Below, piece after piece: positions 22,839 through 30,728 of a stretch of DNA of 40,731 nucleotides. Made by a program: the position numbers and the translations under genes. This stretch comes from Bacteroidota bacterium (GTDB taxonomy: Bacteria; Bacteroidota; Bacteroidia; Chitinophagales; Chitinophagaceae). Position 1 is the first letter of the stretch, and every line of letters starts with the position of its first letter. The DNA is taken from assembly GCA_016868585.1 (NCBI GenBank), contig VGGR01000012.1, positions 1 through 40,731 of the forward strand. Direction: 5' to 3'. The notes under the pieces were generated by a model. It had not been told where the DNA came from, made no database searches, and saw nothing but the letters and a program-made list of their open reading frames with translations.

Positions 22839-23309
22839 TTATTTTTTCTTGATTGGAATATAGAGGTCTTCTTCTGAAGCGGGGTCTCCGTTTTTATAGT
22901 TAGCCCCCAGTAATTCAAAATGAGGTCGATTATCAAGTGTAAATCCAGACTGCGGCAACCAACTGAAATAGATATATTGGAAAATTTCGGTATTGTTACC
23001 GGTTAAATGGAATACCGCATAGTCTCCTGCAGGTAGCGTAAATTTCTTACTGGTATCAGGGATGCCTGTATGATTTTTTACTGCAACTAATGCCCATTTT
23101 ATAAATGGTAGTGTTGGGTTAAACTGATCAAAATAGTGAGGAGGATACTCTTGTAATGAATACCGAAAAGAATCAAGCCGATCAGGAATTGTTTTAATGA
23201 GAGGACCAAATGAACTCCATAGCTCAGCAGTTCGATTGTTTTGAAGCGACATCTCAAGTTGCTTGCCTGCTAACAGTATTTCAGGAAGCATTTTAAATGT
23301 AGGGCTCAC
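22839..23309 (-). CDS. Stand-alone GyrI-like/AraC effector-binding domain protein
   Basis: The protein has 156 residues. The GTG at 23309 is chosen because relatives keep about six residues before the MLPE strand; the ATG at 23291 would remove them. It shows LAGKQLEMSLQNNRTAELWS, PAGDYAVFHLTG and a FQYIYFSWLP segment, ending EEDLYIPIKKK, which is the usual finish of GyrI-like small-molecule-binding domains. No DNA-binding domain is fused. Such proteins bind hydrophobic or cationic ligands; some hydrolyse reactive compounds. It is the last gene of the four-gene set starting with the cytochrome peroxidase, 11 bp after the DUF6370 gene. Confidence 0.85.
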   Translation of the reverse strand: MSPTFKMLPEILLAGKQLEMSLQNNRTAELWSSFGPLIKTIPDRLDSFRYSLQEYPPHYFDQFNPTLPFIKWALVAVKNHTGIPDTSKKFTLPAGDYAVFHLTGNNTEIFQYIYFSWLPQSGFTLDNRPHFELLGANYKNGDPASEEDLYIPIKKK

Positions 23310-23320
23310 GACTGGTTTTG

Positions 23321-23671
23321 CTATTTCTTTTTTAAGTCACCGGTTTTGACAATTTTAAAGTACGTGGATTTGAAACGGTCTCCCTCAAATGTACCCTGCA
23401 CCTTGGCTTTTTTGACCGCATTGCAAAATCCATCATCGGCATGTGCGTCTCCGTGATCGTCTATTGACGTACCTTCCACTAAATAAAATTTATCATTCCA
23501 CTTTATGGCAAGCGGACAACCTTCTGCCTTCATTTTAAAATTACAGGTCCCACAACTGGCTAAAACCTCGTATGTTTTTTTCTTTTGATCTGGCTGTTGT
23601 TTTGCTGGCTGTTCCTGTGCTTGAACAACTAGACCAATTAATAGCCCCAAAAGTGTTATAATTACTCTCAT
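23321..23671 (-). CDS. Secreted DUF6370-like cysteine/histidine protein
   Basis: The protein has 116 residues from ATG 23671-23669 (an upstream frame overlaps the fucosidase gene). A signal peptide (MRVIITLLGLLIGLVVQAQ) is followed by a Gln/Lys-rich linker. The conserved part has CGTCNFKMKAEGCPLAI (Cys40, Cys43, Cys52), a YLVEGTSIDDHGDAHADDGFC segment (His73, His77, Cys83) and a KVQG end. The spacing suggests a metal or redox site made of Cys and His. The same domain is annotated as DUF6370 in Bacteroidota; no function is known. It is 10 bp downstream of the fucosidase gene and 11 bp upstream of the GyrI-like gene. Confidence 0.75.
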   Translation of the reverse strand: MRVIITLLGLLIGLVVQAQEQPAKQQPDQKKKTYEVLASCGTCNFKMKAEGCPLAIKWNDKFYLVEGTSIDDHGDAHADDGFCNAVKKAKVQGTFEGDRFKSTYFKIVKTGDLKKK

Positions 23672-23681
23672 GTTTATTATT

Positions 23682-25046
23682 TTATGGATGAATTGGTTCA
23701 ATAAGATTTTCGTCAATATGGTATAAAGATAAGCCACCAAGATTAACAGTTCCTTTTTGCTCAGTAATTATTAGTTTGATGCTGCTTATTTCTACTGTTG
23801 GAAATGTAAGTATGCGCTTTGCTCCGATGGTTGTTCCTTTGATGATTGAAATCTCTTGCTTAGACTGATTAAATAGCTGTATACTGAATTGGCTACAATT
23901 TTGTCCGTCAAGTAGATTTTCCATTAGGGTGATGCAATTTGCCCGAATTGGCTTGTTCAATTTTACTTCCGTGACTTGCCTGGTTTTGGAAATTCGTATC
24001 CCATTTTTTCCTACTAAGTCCGATTTAAAATTACTGTCGATTAACTTTTTTAATTCAACTAGTGCTACTGAGTCTTCTATTGCAATTTTGCCCGTGGCAT
24101 CGGGAGGAACATTCAACAATAAGTTGGCGCCTCTTCCTACGCTTTTTAAATACAATTGAAAAAGTTGTTGGGGTGATTTTACACTCTTGTTTTCTGATCC
24201 TTTCCAGAACCAGCCTGGTCTGATACTTACATCACATTCGGCAGGAATCCAATATTTTCCAAATTTGTTTCCTGTACCAAGGGTATCAGTGGGAGGCCCT
24301 TTGAGTCCCGCCTCAAATCCATCGGTATTCAACAAATTCCAATTAGTGATTCCTGCTATTCCTTTTTCATTTCCTACCCAGCGAACGTGTGGGCCCACAT
24401 CGCTAAAAATTAAAGTTTGGGGCGAAAGTTGTTCTACTGTTTTGCGGTATAGGTTCCAGTTGTATTCTTGTTTTTTTCCGTTGGGCCCTTCCCCATTAGC
24501 TCCATCCCACCATAATTCCCAAATGGGTCCATATTGTGTAAATAGTTCTTTCAGCATATTTACAAAAACCTGATTATAGGCTGCTGTTCCATAGTCCGGA
24601 TGATTGCGGTCCCAGGGTGAAATATAGACTCCAAATTTTAATCCATATTCTTTACAAGCCTCTGATAATTCTTTTAGCACATCTCCCTTTCCATTTTTCC
24701 ATTTACTTTCTCTTACTGTATGATTAGAATAGCGACTGGGCCAAAGACAAAAGCCATCGTGATGTTTTGCAGTGATAATAATGCCTTTTGCTCCTGCTTG
24801 TTTAGCTATTCTACACCACTGCCTAGTATCTAAGTTTGTGGGATTAAAAAGTGAGGCAGATTCATTACCGCTACCCCATTCTTCTCCTGTAAATGTATTA
24901 GGTCCAAAATGTGCAAACCAGTAATATTCTAATTGATGCCAGGCAAGTTGTGCAGAGGAGGGTTTAGGAGAAGTTGATTGTAGCTGCGCAAATAGGTTGG
25001 CGGTCAAGCTTATTGTGCAGAGTAAAAAAAGTAATTTTTTAATCAT
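23682..25046 (-). CDS. Exported alpha-L-fucosidase (GH29)
   Basis: The protein has 454 residues with a signal peptide (MIKKLLFLLCTISLTANLFAQ). GH29 catalytic blocks appear: YYWFAHFGPNTFTGEEWGSG (about 41-60), GIIITAKHHDGFCLWPS (88-104), FGVYISPWDRNHPDYG, and the nucleophile region WELWWDGANGEG with Asp181. Further are SIRPGWFW and GRGANLLLNVPPD. A C-terminal beta-sandwich follows (about 345-450). The overall type fits the GH29-B subgroup, which prefers alpha-1,3/1,4-linked fucose, though subgroup assignment from sequence alone is tentative. It removes fucose from glycans in the periplasm or outside. It lies between the cytochrome peroxidase and DUF6370 genes on one strand and faces away from the DUF1080/Gfo-Idh operon. 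Confidence 0.93.
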   Translation of the reverse strand: MIKKLLFLLCTISLTANLFAQLQSTSPKPSSAQLAWHQLEYYWFAHFGPNTFTGEEWGSGNESASLFNPTNLDTRQWCRIAKQAGAKGIIITAKHHDGFCLWPSRYSNHTVRESKWKNGKGDVLKELSEACKEYGLKFGVYISPWDRNHPDYGTAAYNQVFVNMLKELFTQYGPIWELWWDGANGEGPNGKKQEYNWNLYRKTVEQLSPQTLIFSDVGPHVRWVGNEKGIAGITNWNLLNTDGFEAGLKGPPTDTLGTGNKFGKYWIPAECDVSIRPGWFWKGSENKSVKSPQQLFQLYLKSVGRGANLLLNVPPDATGKIAIEDSVALVELKKLIDSNFKSDLVGKNGIRISKTRQVTEVKLNKPIRANCITLMENLLDGQNCSQFSIQLFNQSKQEISIIKGTTIGAKRILTFPTVEISSIKLIITEQKGTVNLGGLSLYHIDENLIEPIHP

Positions 25047-25055
25047 ACTGCAAAC

Positions 25056-26246
25056 CTACTGAAATGGATTTGCCCATTTTTGATCGGTGTATACAGCTGA
25101 TCCCGTAAGTGTTTTTAGGAAGGCAATTACTGCATCTACTTCTTGTTGATTCAGATTAAGGTTTTGTCCAAAACCATTGGGTCGTAGCCGTTGATCGAGT
25201 CTGGAATTACCAAGTGCAAGATTGATTTGCCCATAGTGACCAATGGCACCCTGCAACGTTCTGATTCCTCCCGTATGCATCATGGGTCCGTTAGGTTGTC
25301 CATCAATTCCAACAATATCTCTTAGTGAAGGAGATCGGGTATTATTAATATCAATACCTGGTGCATTTAAATTACCAATAATGCCATTATTACCTGTATT
25401 GGGATCAATATCAAACTCGGGAGCTGCATGACAACCCGCACACCCCAAGCCTCCTCCGGTGCGTACTCCGGATGCATTAAATTGTGAAGGCACTAAAAAC
25501 ATAATCTTTCCCATATTTTCTTGCTGCGTGAAATTGGGAAATGGTTGTTGTTCTTGTGCTACTTGTGCTCTTCCTACATCATACTTCGAGTCAAATGATT
25601 GAATACTGCGTACAAATTGTGCTAAACATTCTTGAAGCCGCGCCGCTGTTACAGTTTGATTGCCATACACCAACTGAAACAATTCTTTATAGTAGTCTAT
25701 ATTTTGCAACTTAGTGAGCAACGTAGCTAGGGTAGGACGTCCATTTTGACCACTAAATCCCATTTCTGCATGATCTTGTATAGGTTTTGTAGTTTGCTGC
25801 TCTAACGTTGCGGCTCTTTCGTCCCAAAAAAACTTGACCTCGTTGCTAAAACGAGCATTGATCAGTCGCATAGCGTGACGCCTTGTCCTTCCGTTATCCA
25901 CTCCTAAACTGACTAGTGCCGTGTCCCCAAATGCAAACTTTTGAATATGACAGCTCCCACAAGCAACTGTGTTATTTATACTTAACTGCTTATCATAAAA
26001 TAACACTCTGCCTAATGTGGCTTTTGCGTTGGTTATGACATTACCTCCAGTATTATCCTTTAGAATATAGCCAGGCTTGCCTTGATTAGCGTAATTGGCA
26101 AGATTAGCAGGATCAATTCGGGAACCAAAAGTTGCTTTTATAGCCGGGTAGGAATCTTGCGGGGTATTGTCCTTTTTACATCCCACGCCAATCACAATTA
26201 GTATTCCGGTACTTAGGATTAGGGTAAGTGTACTTATTTTTTTCAT
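25056..26246 (-). CDS. Di-heme cytochrome c peroxidase/MauG-family lipoprotein
   Basis: The protein has 396 residues with a lipobox (VIGVGC, Cys23). Two heme c sites are present: CGSCH (96-100, high-spin peroxidatic side) and CAGCH (269-273, electron-transfer side). Other family segments are LGRVLFYDKQLS, WDERAATLEQQ, QDHAEMGF, and a MMHTGGIRTLQGAIGHYG end with likely ligand histidines. It reduces H2O2 or oxidises an organic or protein substrate in the periplasm. It is first in a four-gene set with fucosidase, DUF6370 and GyrI-like genes, with gaps of 9-11 bp. Its role next to sugar-oxidising genes could be to remove peroxide or take up electrons. Confidence 0.92.
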   Translation of the reverse strand: MKKISTLTLILSTGILIVIGVGCKKDNTPQDSYPAIKATFGSRIDPANLANYANQGKPGYILKDNTGGNVITNAKATLGRVLFYDKQLSINNTVACGSCHIQKFAFGDTALVSLGVDNGRTRRHAMRLINARFSNEVKFFWDERAATLEQQTTKPIQDHAEMGFSGQNGRPTLATLLTKLQNIDYYKELFQLVYGNQTVTAARLQECLAQFVRSIQSFDSKYDVGRAQVAQEQQPFPNFTQQENMGKIMFLVPSQFNASGVRTGGGLGCAGCHAAPEFDIDPNTGNNGIIGNLNAPGIDINNTRSPSLRDIVGIDGQPNGPMMHTGGIRTLQGAIGHYGQINLALGNSRLDQRLRPNGFGQNLNLNQQEVDAVIAFLKTLTGSAVYTDQKWANPFQ

Positions 26247-26337
26247 TGACTCAATGAGTAATACTAAGACCTATTCCGAGGCTGTTAGTTTAATTTATAA
26301 AAGTACGCAATTGTTATAAAATTCATACCTTAATCCA
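26247..26337. promoter_or_regulatory. Divergent intergenic region between the peroxidase and DUF1080 operons
   Basis: This 91-bp A+T-rich gap must hold promoters for both directions. TACTTTTA (complement of 26298-26305) facing the peroxidase gene fits TAnnTTTG at 7 of 8 positions. No good box was found facing the DUF1080 gene. Confidence 0.35.
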
Positions 26338-26940
26338 ATGTTAATGAAGGTCATGCCCCGCTTATTGCTTGTAGTGATGCTACTAGGCTTTCAGCAATTG
26401 AAAGCTCAATCGGTATTATTCAATGGGAAAGATCTGTCCGGTTGGCAAATCCATGGTACCGAAAAATGGTATGTAGAAAATGGTGAATTGATTTGTGAAA
26501 GTGGACCAGACAGGGAGTATGGTTATTTGTCAACTTTAAAAGCGTACAAGAATTTTGTATTAAAACTTGCATTCAAACAAGAAGCTAATGGAAACAGTGG
26601 CGTGTTTTTTCGTTCATCTGTCAAAGGAACAATTATTAAAGGCTGGCAGGTAGAAGTAGCGCCACCGGACCAACATACAGGAGGAATTTATGAGTCATAT
26701 GGTCGTGGTTGGCTCATCAAACCGGCACCTGAAAAAGAAAAGTATTTAAAAATGGGAGATTGGAATCAACTTAAAATTGAGGTGAAGGGTAACCAGGTTA
26801 CTACGTATTTAAATGGTCACAAGATGATTCAATTGAGGGATGATAAGATTGGCGCAGGCGAGGGGGGAATTGCATTGCAAATTCACTCCGGTGGAGGTAT
26901 TAAGGTTCGTTGGCATAATTTAAAAATTAGAGAATTATAA
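26338..26940 (+). CDS. DUF1080 (3-keto-disaccharide hydrolase family) protein, secreted
   Basis: The protein has 200 residues with a signal peptide ending QQLKAQ. It is one DUF1080 concanavalin-like beta-sandwich: SVLFNGKDLSGWQIHG, WYVENGELICESG, EYGYLSTLKAYKNFVLKLAF, NGNSGVFFRSS, WQVEVAPP, DWNQLKIEVKGNQVTTYLNG, and a GGIALQIHSGG end. Studied members hydrolyse 3-keto-glucosides made by oxidation at C3; many others have no assay. It is the first gene of a three-gene operon; 1 bp separates it from the next DUF1080 gene. The short form has no added domains. Confidence 0.9.
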   Translation: MLMKVMPRLLLVVMLLGFQQLKAQSVLFNGKDLSGWQIHGTEKWYVENGELICESGPDREYGYLSTLKAYKNFVLKLAFKQEANGNSGVFFRSSVKGTIIKGWQVEVAPPDQHTGGIYESYGRGWLIKPAPEKEKYLKMGDWNQLKIEVKGNQVTTYLNGHKMIQLRDDKIGAGEGGIALQIHSGGGIKVRWHNLKIREL

Positions 26941-26941
26941 T

Positions 26942-27709
26942 ATGAGATACATTACGCTGCTTGTTCTTGCTTTTTCGCTTCTTGCGGGTTGTCAAGCCCC
27001 TAAAAAAATAGCCTCAGCTAACCCATGGATTCAATTATTCGACGGTAAGTCTTTAGAAGGTTGGCGTGCTTATAATGGGAAGACGATACCTCCTGGATGG
27101 GGCGTTGTGAATGGTGAAATGACTTTCAGCACAAAAATGATTTTAGAAAAAGATTATGATTACAAAGGGAGTAGAGATATTATTTATGGTGCACGTGAGT
27201 TTGACAATTTTGAATTAGTGGTAGAATGGAGAATTCCTCCTGGTGGTAATAGCGGAATTTTCTATCATATTGCGGAAGGGTATAGAGGTATACCAGAAGT
27301 GGCACCCGAATATCAATTAATTGATGACGAACACTATACTGATTTTCATGATATAACTGCTTATAATAAAAGCACCGGGGTTACGGTGAATCCTCATAAA
27401 CTGCAACCCTTACAGTCCACCGGGGCTGATTATGCAATGTACCCACCTGATGCTACACAAAAAGCAACTCGTCCAGCTGGGGAATGGAATGAAACCCGTA
27501 TCATTTTCACGGATAAAAAAGTGCAGCATTGGTTAAATGGAAAATTAATAGTGCAATTTGTTCCCTGGTCCGCTGATTGGATGGCAAAGAAATCAAGCGG
27601 TAAGTGGGGGCTTTCTCCTGATTATGGCAAGTTCAAAAAAGGTTTTATTGGTTTTCAGGATCATGGAAGTTCTTTGTGGTTTAAAAATATAAGAATTAAG
27701 CTTCTTTAA
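26942..27709 (+). CDS. DUF1080 (3-keto-disaccharide hydrolase family) lipoprotein
   Basis: The protein has 255 residues with a lipobox (LLAGCQAP, Cys17). The DUF1080 domain carries WIQLFDGKSLEGWRAYNGKT, WGVVNGEMTFS, FDNFELVVEWRIPPGGNSGI, EYQLIDDEHY, AGEWNETRIIFTDKKVQHWLNG, and GFIGFQDHG. The inserted segment around residues 110-165 (ITAYNKSTG, GADYAMYPPD) is typical of the longer DUF1080 type. It differs strongly from its upstream neighbour, so the two probably handle different parts of a substrate. It is 1 bp from each neighbour in the operon, as expected for co-translation, and is anchored to a membrane where the next gene product also acts. Confidence 0.9.
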   Translation: MRYITLLVLAFSLLAGCQAPKKIASANPWIQLFDGKSLEGWRAYNGKTIPPGWGVVNGEMTFSTKMILEKDYDYKGSRDIIYGAREFDNFELVVEWRIPPGGNSGIFYHIAEGYRGIPEVAPEYQLIDDEHYTDFHDITAYNKSTGVTVNPHKLQPLQSTGADYAMYPPDATQKATRPAGEWNETRIIFTDKKVQHWLNGKLIVQFVPWSADWMAKKSSGKWGLSPDYGKFKKGFIGFQDHGSSLWFKNIRIKLL

Positions 27710-27710
27710 T

Positions 27711-29054
27711 ATGAAAAAACGCGAGTTTGTTAAACTTTCTACTATGGCGTTAGGTGCCTCATTGCTCCCGCTGTCAAGTTGGTCACGCGGTGCAGGTAAA
27801 TCTATTATTCGCACTGCACATATTGGTGTGGGTAATATGGGAATGGAGGATTTAAAAGCTATTGCTTCTCACCCCCAAGTTGAAGTAGTTGCATTGTGTG
27901 ATGTAGATCAAAATTATCTGGCTACAGCACAGAAGCTATTTCCAAATGCTAAAGTTTTTACTGACTATCGATTGCTCTTTAAAAAAAATCATCGAAAAAT
28001 TGACGCTGTGGTAGTATCCACTCCTGATCATACGCATGCCCCCGCTTCACTGTTAGCCATGAAGCATGGAAAAGCAGTATACTGTCAAAAACCGTTGACG
28101 CATTATGTAGCTGAATCGAGAGAAATGCGTCGAGTTGCGGAAAAAAAAGGGCTTGTTACACAAATGGGAATCCAAGTTCATTCTTTTTATGACTATAAAC
28201 TTGCTACACAATTGGTACGTGGCGGATTGATCGGGAAAGTGAGTAAAGTGATTGCCTGGTCTAACAAAAACTGGGGCTATAATGGCCTAGCTCCAGCAGG
28301 AACTGACCCAGTGCCATCTACACTCGATTGGAATTTATGGCTGGGCACTTCACCAGAGAGACCGTACAAGAAAGGGTATTATCATCCTGGGAATTGGCGC
28401 AAGTTGGTAGACTATGGTTGTGCCACCCTGGGGGATATGGGTGTTCATATTTTTGATACCCCCTACAACGCATTAGCGTTAGGTGTACCAAGTACCATAA
28501 CCAATAACTGTCGCCCGGTCACAGGCTTTGGCTATCCAGAGCGGAATGTAGTTAGCTATACTTTTGAAGGAACCGCGTATACTACAGCCGTTTTTGAATG
28601 GGTTTGGTATGATGGGGTAGAAGGGCCTACTGTTTCACCAGAACTAATGTTGCCGGCTGGAGTTTCATTGCCAAATCAGGGAGCTATATTCATTGGAGAA
28701 AATGGAAAACGATTATTGTTACCCCATTTTATGCAACAACCTTGCTTATTGGTTGGGGACACAATTGCGAAGTATGATATCAAGCAATTTGATCCAACGG
28801 GTAGTTTAGGCCAACCCATTCGTAACTACGCCAAAGAATCTTCGCTTCACTACCATGAATTTATCAATACATGTTTAGGCAAAGCAACTTGTTCAGCACC
28901 CTTTACCTATGCTGCAAAACTTACCGAAACAATATTGTTAGGCGTTATTGCGGGGAGATTTCCTGGGAAAACCCTGCATTACAACAAAGACCAATCTGCT
29001 TTTAGTGAAGCCGAAGCAAATATTTACTTGAGCGGCGCGTACAGAAACTTCTGA
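27711..29054 (+). CDS. Exported Gfo/Idh/MocA-family oxidoreductase
   Basis: The protein has 447 residues. The N-terminus KKREFVKLSTMALGASLLPL is a Tat-like signal but with Lys-Arg rather than Arg-Arg. The NAD(P)-binding fold starts at RTAHIGVGNMGMEDL (Gly39-Gly44). STPDHTHAPAS and CQKPLTH (Lys127) form the active-site equivalent of the EKP motif. The C-terminal domain has NWRKLVDYGCATLGDMGVH and ENGKRLLLP. Related exported enzymes oxidise sugar hydroxyls, often at C3, with tightly bound cofactor. Together with two DUF1080 proteins just upstream (1-bp gap) it fits an extracytoplasmic 3-keto-glycoside route. Confidence 0.9.
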   Translation: MKKREFVKLSTMALGASLLPLSSWSRGAGKSIIRTAHIGVGNMGMEDLKAIASHPQVEVVALCDVDQNYLATAQKLFPNAKVFTDYRLLFKKNHRKIDAVVVSTPDHTHAPASLLAMKHGKAVYCQKPLTHYVAESREMRRVAEKKGLVTQMGIQVHSFYDYKLATQLVRGGLIGKVSKVIAWSNKNWGYNGLAPAGTDPVPSTLDWNLWLGTSPERPYKKGYYHPGNWRKLVDYGCATLGDMGVHIFDTPYNALALGVPSTITNNCRPVTGFGYPERNVVSYTFEGTAYTTAVFEWVWYDGVEGPTVSPELMLPAGVSLPNQGAIFIGENGKRLLLPHFMQQPCLLVGDTIAKYDIKQFDPTGSLGQPIRNYAKESSLHYHEFINTCLGKATCSAPFTYAAKLTETILLGVIAGRFPGKTLHYNKDQSAFSEAEANIYLSGAYRNF

Positions 29055-29065
29055 TTGATTACAGG

Positions 29066-29095
29066 TTTGTTGACGACATACAAGGTATATCTTTG
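29066..29095 (+). promoter_or_regulatory. Bacteroidota-type promoter of the haloperoxidase gene
   Basis: TTTG (29066-29069), an 18-bp spacer and TATCTTTG (29088-29095) match the -33/-7 consensus TTTG and TAnnTTTG. The ATG is 24 bp after the -7 box. This is the best promoter match in the window. Confidence 0.65.
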
Positions 29096-29118
29096 AGGAT
29101 ATTCGACGCCTACATCAG

Positions 29119-30447
29119 ATGAAAAAACTAGTTGGCTTTGTCTGGCTACTGCTGGTCCTTTCTGCCTGCCAGCAACAAGACTATCGCACGCTTACGGCCA
29201 ACCCGCTTTTGTACGCCCGCACCGTTAAAAAGCTGAACAACGTGGTGATGGAAAATAATTTTCCGCCCATCATCGCCTCCCGCAATTATCTATATGCCAG
29301 TATTGCCGCCTACGAAGTGATCGCTGCCGGCAATCCGGAAAAATATCGATCCCTTGGCGGACAACTCAACGACCTGCCCCTGCTCCCCAAGCTGGAAACC
29401 GGAAACGAGATTGATTTTCCCTTTGCCGCCATCCTCGCTTTTTGCAAACTTGGCGAATCGGTTACGTTTCCCGAAGGCAGCATGCAACGCTATGTCGATA
29501 GCCTGAAAAAAAGCGTGCAGCAACACGGCATGCCGGCTGAGACTTTTCGCCAAACCCAATCCTTTGCCGACACCATCGGCAAGATCATTTTGGCGTGGAG
29601 CAAGAAAGACAACTATGCACAAACCCGAACTGCGCCCAAATACGCTGTGCTCAATTCACCGGGACGCTGGGTGCCTACCCCTCCATTGTATTCACAAGCC
29701 CTTGAACCACATTGGAACGAGATACGTCCCTTGGTGCTCGACAGCGCCGATGAACTCGTACCGCCCCGTCCCGTCCCGTTCAACATGACCGACAAGAAAA
29801 GCGCCTATTATCAAGAAGTAATGCGCGTGAAAAATATCGGCGATAGCCTTACCGACGAACAAAAACACATCGCAGAATTCTGGGACGACCTCAGCACCCG
29901 TATGAACGTAACCGGACACGTCATGTTCGTCACCAAAAAATTTTCCCCGCCCGGTCACTGGATGAACATCGTAGGCATCGCCGCAAAAAAAGCGAACCTG
30001 GATTTCAACCAAACCGTTATGGTCTACGCCAAAACATCGATCGCCATATTTGATGCCTTTATCCAATGCTGGGATGAAAAATTTCGAAGCAACCGCGTGC
30101 GTCCCGAAACCGTGATCAATCAATACATCGACCGCAAATGGAGACCATATCTTCAAACACCGCCTTTTCCGGAATACACCTGCGGACACAGTACCGTATC
30201 CTCCGCCGCGGCAGAGGTACTCACCAGTGTGTTCGGCGATGGGTTCGCCTACACCGATAGTTCCGAAAGAGAATTCGGAATCGCCGATCGTTCGTTCTCC
30301 TCCTTTCACCAAGCCGCCCTGGAAAACAATTGGGCCCGCTTCTACGGCGGCATTCATTTTCACAGCTCCTGCGTGATCAGCACCGAATACGGGAAAAAAG
30401 TAGGCGAGCTCGTCAATCAACGACTACAAATGCTTCTGCCAAAATAA
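29119..30447 (+). CDS. Vanadium-dependent haloperoxidase / PAP2-family lipoprotein
   Basis: The protein has 442 residues with lipobox LVLSAC (Cys17). The helical body ends with the vanadate/phosphate pocket: KFRSNRVRPETV (Lys321, Arg328), PEYTCGHSTVSSAAAEVL (Ser358 after GH at 356-357), and ARFYGGIHFHSS (Arg407, His413 or His415). This is the complete VHPO/PAP2 signature. Whether it oxidises halides or acts as a phosphatase cannot be decided from sequence. Codon use is visibly more G+C-rich than in its neighbours (about 52-55 percent in sampled lines against about 45 or less elsewhere), hinting at a separate origin. The next gene start (30454) follows after 6 bp but is cut off. Confidence 0.88.
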   Translation: MKKLVGFVWLLLVLSACQQQDYRTLTANPLLYARTVKKLNNVVMENNFPPIIASRNYLYASIAAYEVIAAGNPEKYRSLGGQLNDLPLLPKLETGNEIDFPFAAILAFCKLGESVTFPEGSMQRYVDSLKKSVQQHGMPAETFRQTQSFADTIGKIILAWSKKDNYAQTRTAPKYAVLNSPGRWVPTPPLYSQALEPHWNEIRPLVLDSADELVPPRPVPFNMTDKKSAYYQEVMRVKNIGDSLTDEQKHIAEFWDDLSTRMNVTGHVMFVTKKFSPPGHWMNIVGIAAKKANLDFNQTVMVYAKTSIAIFDAFIQCWDEKFRSNRVRPETVINQYIDRKWRPYLQTPPFPEYTCGHSTVSSAAAEVLTSVFGDGFAYTDSSEREFGIADRSFSSFHQAALENNWARFYGGIHFHSSCVISTEYGKKVGELVNQRLQMLLPK

Positions 30448-30453
30448 AGGCAC

Positions 30454-30534
30454 ATGCAACGCTACTGGTGGATCATCCTTGGAACCTGTTTGCTCAGTGT
30501 ATGTCGTCAAAGAAAGTGGACGGGCTGGTTGTAG
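30454..30534 (+). pseudogene. Truncated lipoprotein start (cut beside an IS3 remnant)
   Basis: Six bp after the haloperoxidase stop, an ATG opens MQRYWWIILGTCLLSVCRQR, a good lipoprotein leader with lipobox LLSVC, then stops after 26 residues at TAG 30532-30534. From about 30507 the DNA is the antisense of the IS3 transposase tail, so the gene was broken there. In related genomes haloperoxidase genes are often next to CRTAC1/VCBS lipoproteins; the lost gene could have been one, but nothing of its body remains. Confidence 0.6.
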
Positions 30535-30728
30535 AGTGTTTCGTTGTTTAAATGTAAGATTTGTTCTTTTCGTCCATAATACACAGCCGAAGGGGTTACA
30601 TTTTGTAGCGATTCGTGGTAACGGTCATGATTATAGTACTCCACAAAATCCCGGATAGCATCTATTAACTGCTCTGGATGATAATAGTTATCCAGTTTTA
30701 CTATGTTTTTCATGGAGCGGTGATACCT
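30507..30728 (-). mobile_element. IS3-family transposase (OrfB) C-terminal remnant
   Basis: The minus strand encodes YHRSMKNIVKLDNYYHPEQL, then FVEYYNHDRYHESLQN and VTPSAVYYGRKEQ, the last 70 residues of the integrase core of IS3-type OrfB. The catalytic D-D-E residues lie upstream and are gone, and a TAA sits in frame just before YHRS. The remaining tail (HLNNETLYNQPVHFL) may be natural or borrowed. No inverted repeat or target duplication was seen. It is a dead end of an insertion sequence lying across the broken lipoprotein gene. Confidence 0.8.

Noticed and set aside
29692-30420. A 242-codon open frame on the minus strand inside the haloperoxidase gene
   Set aside because: It is antisense to a gene with full VHPO motifs and arises from its G+C-rich third positions; it has no domain or export signal.
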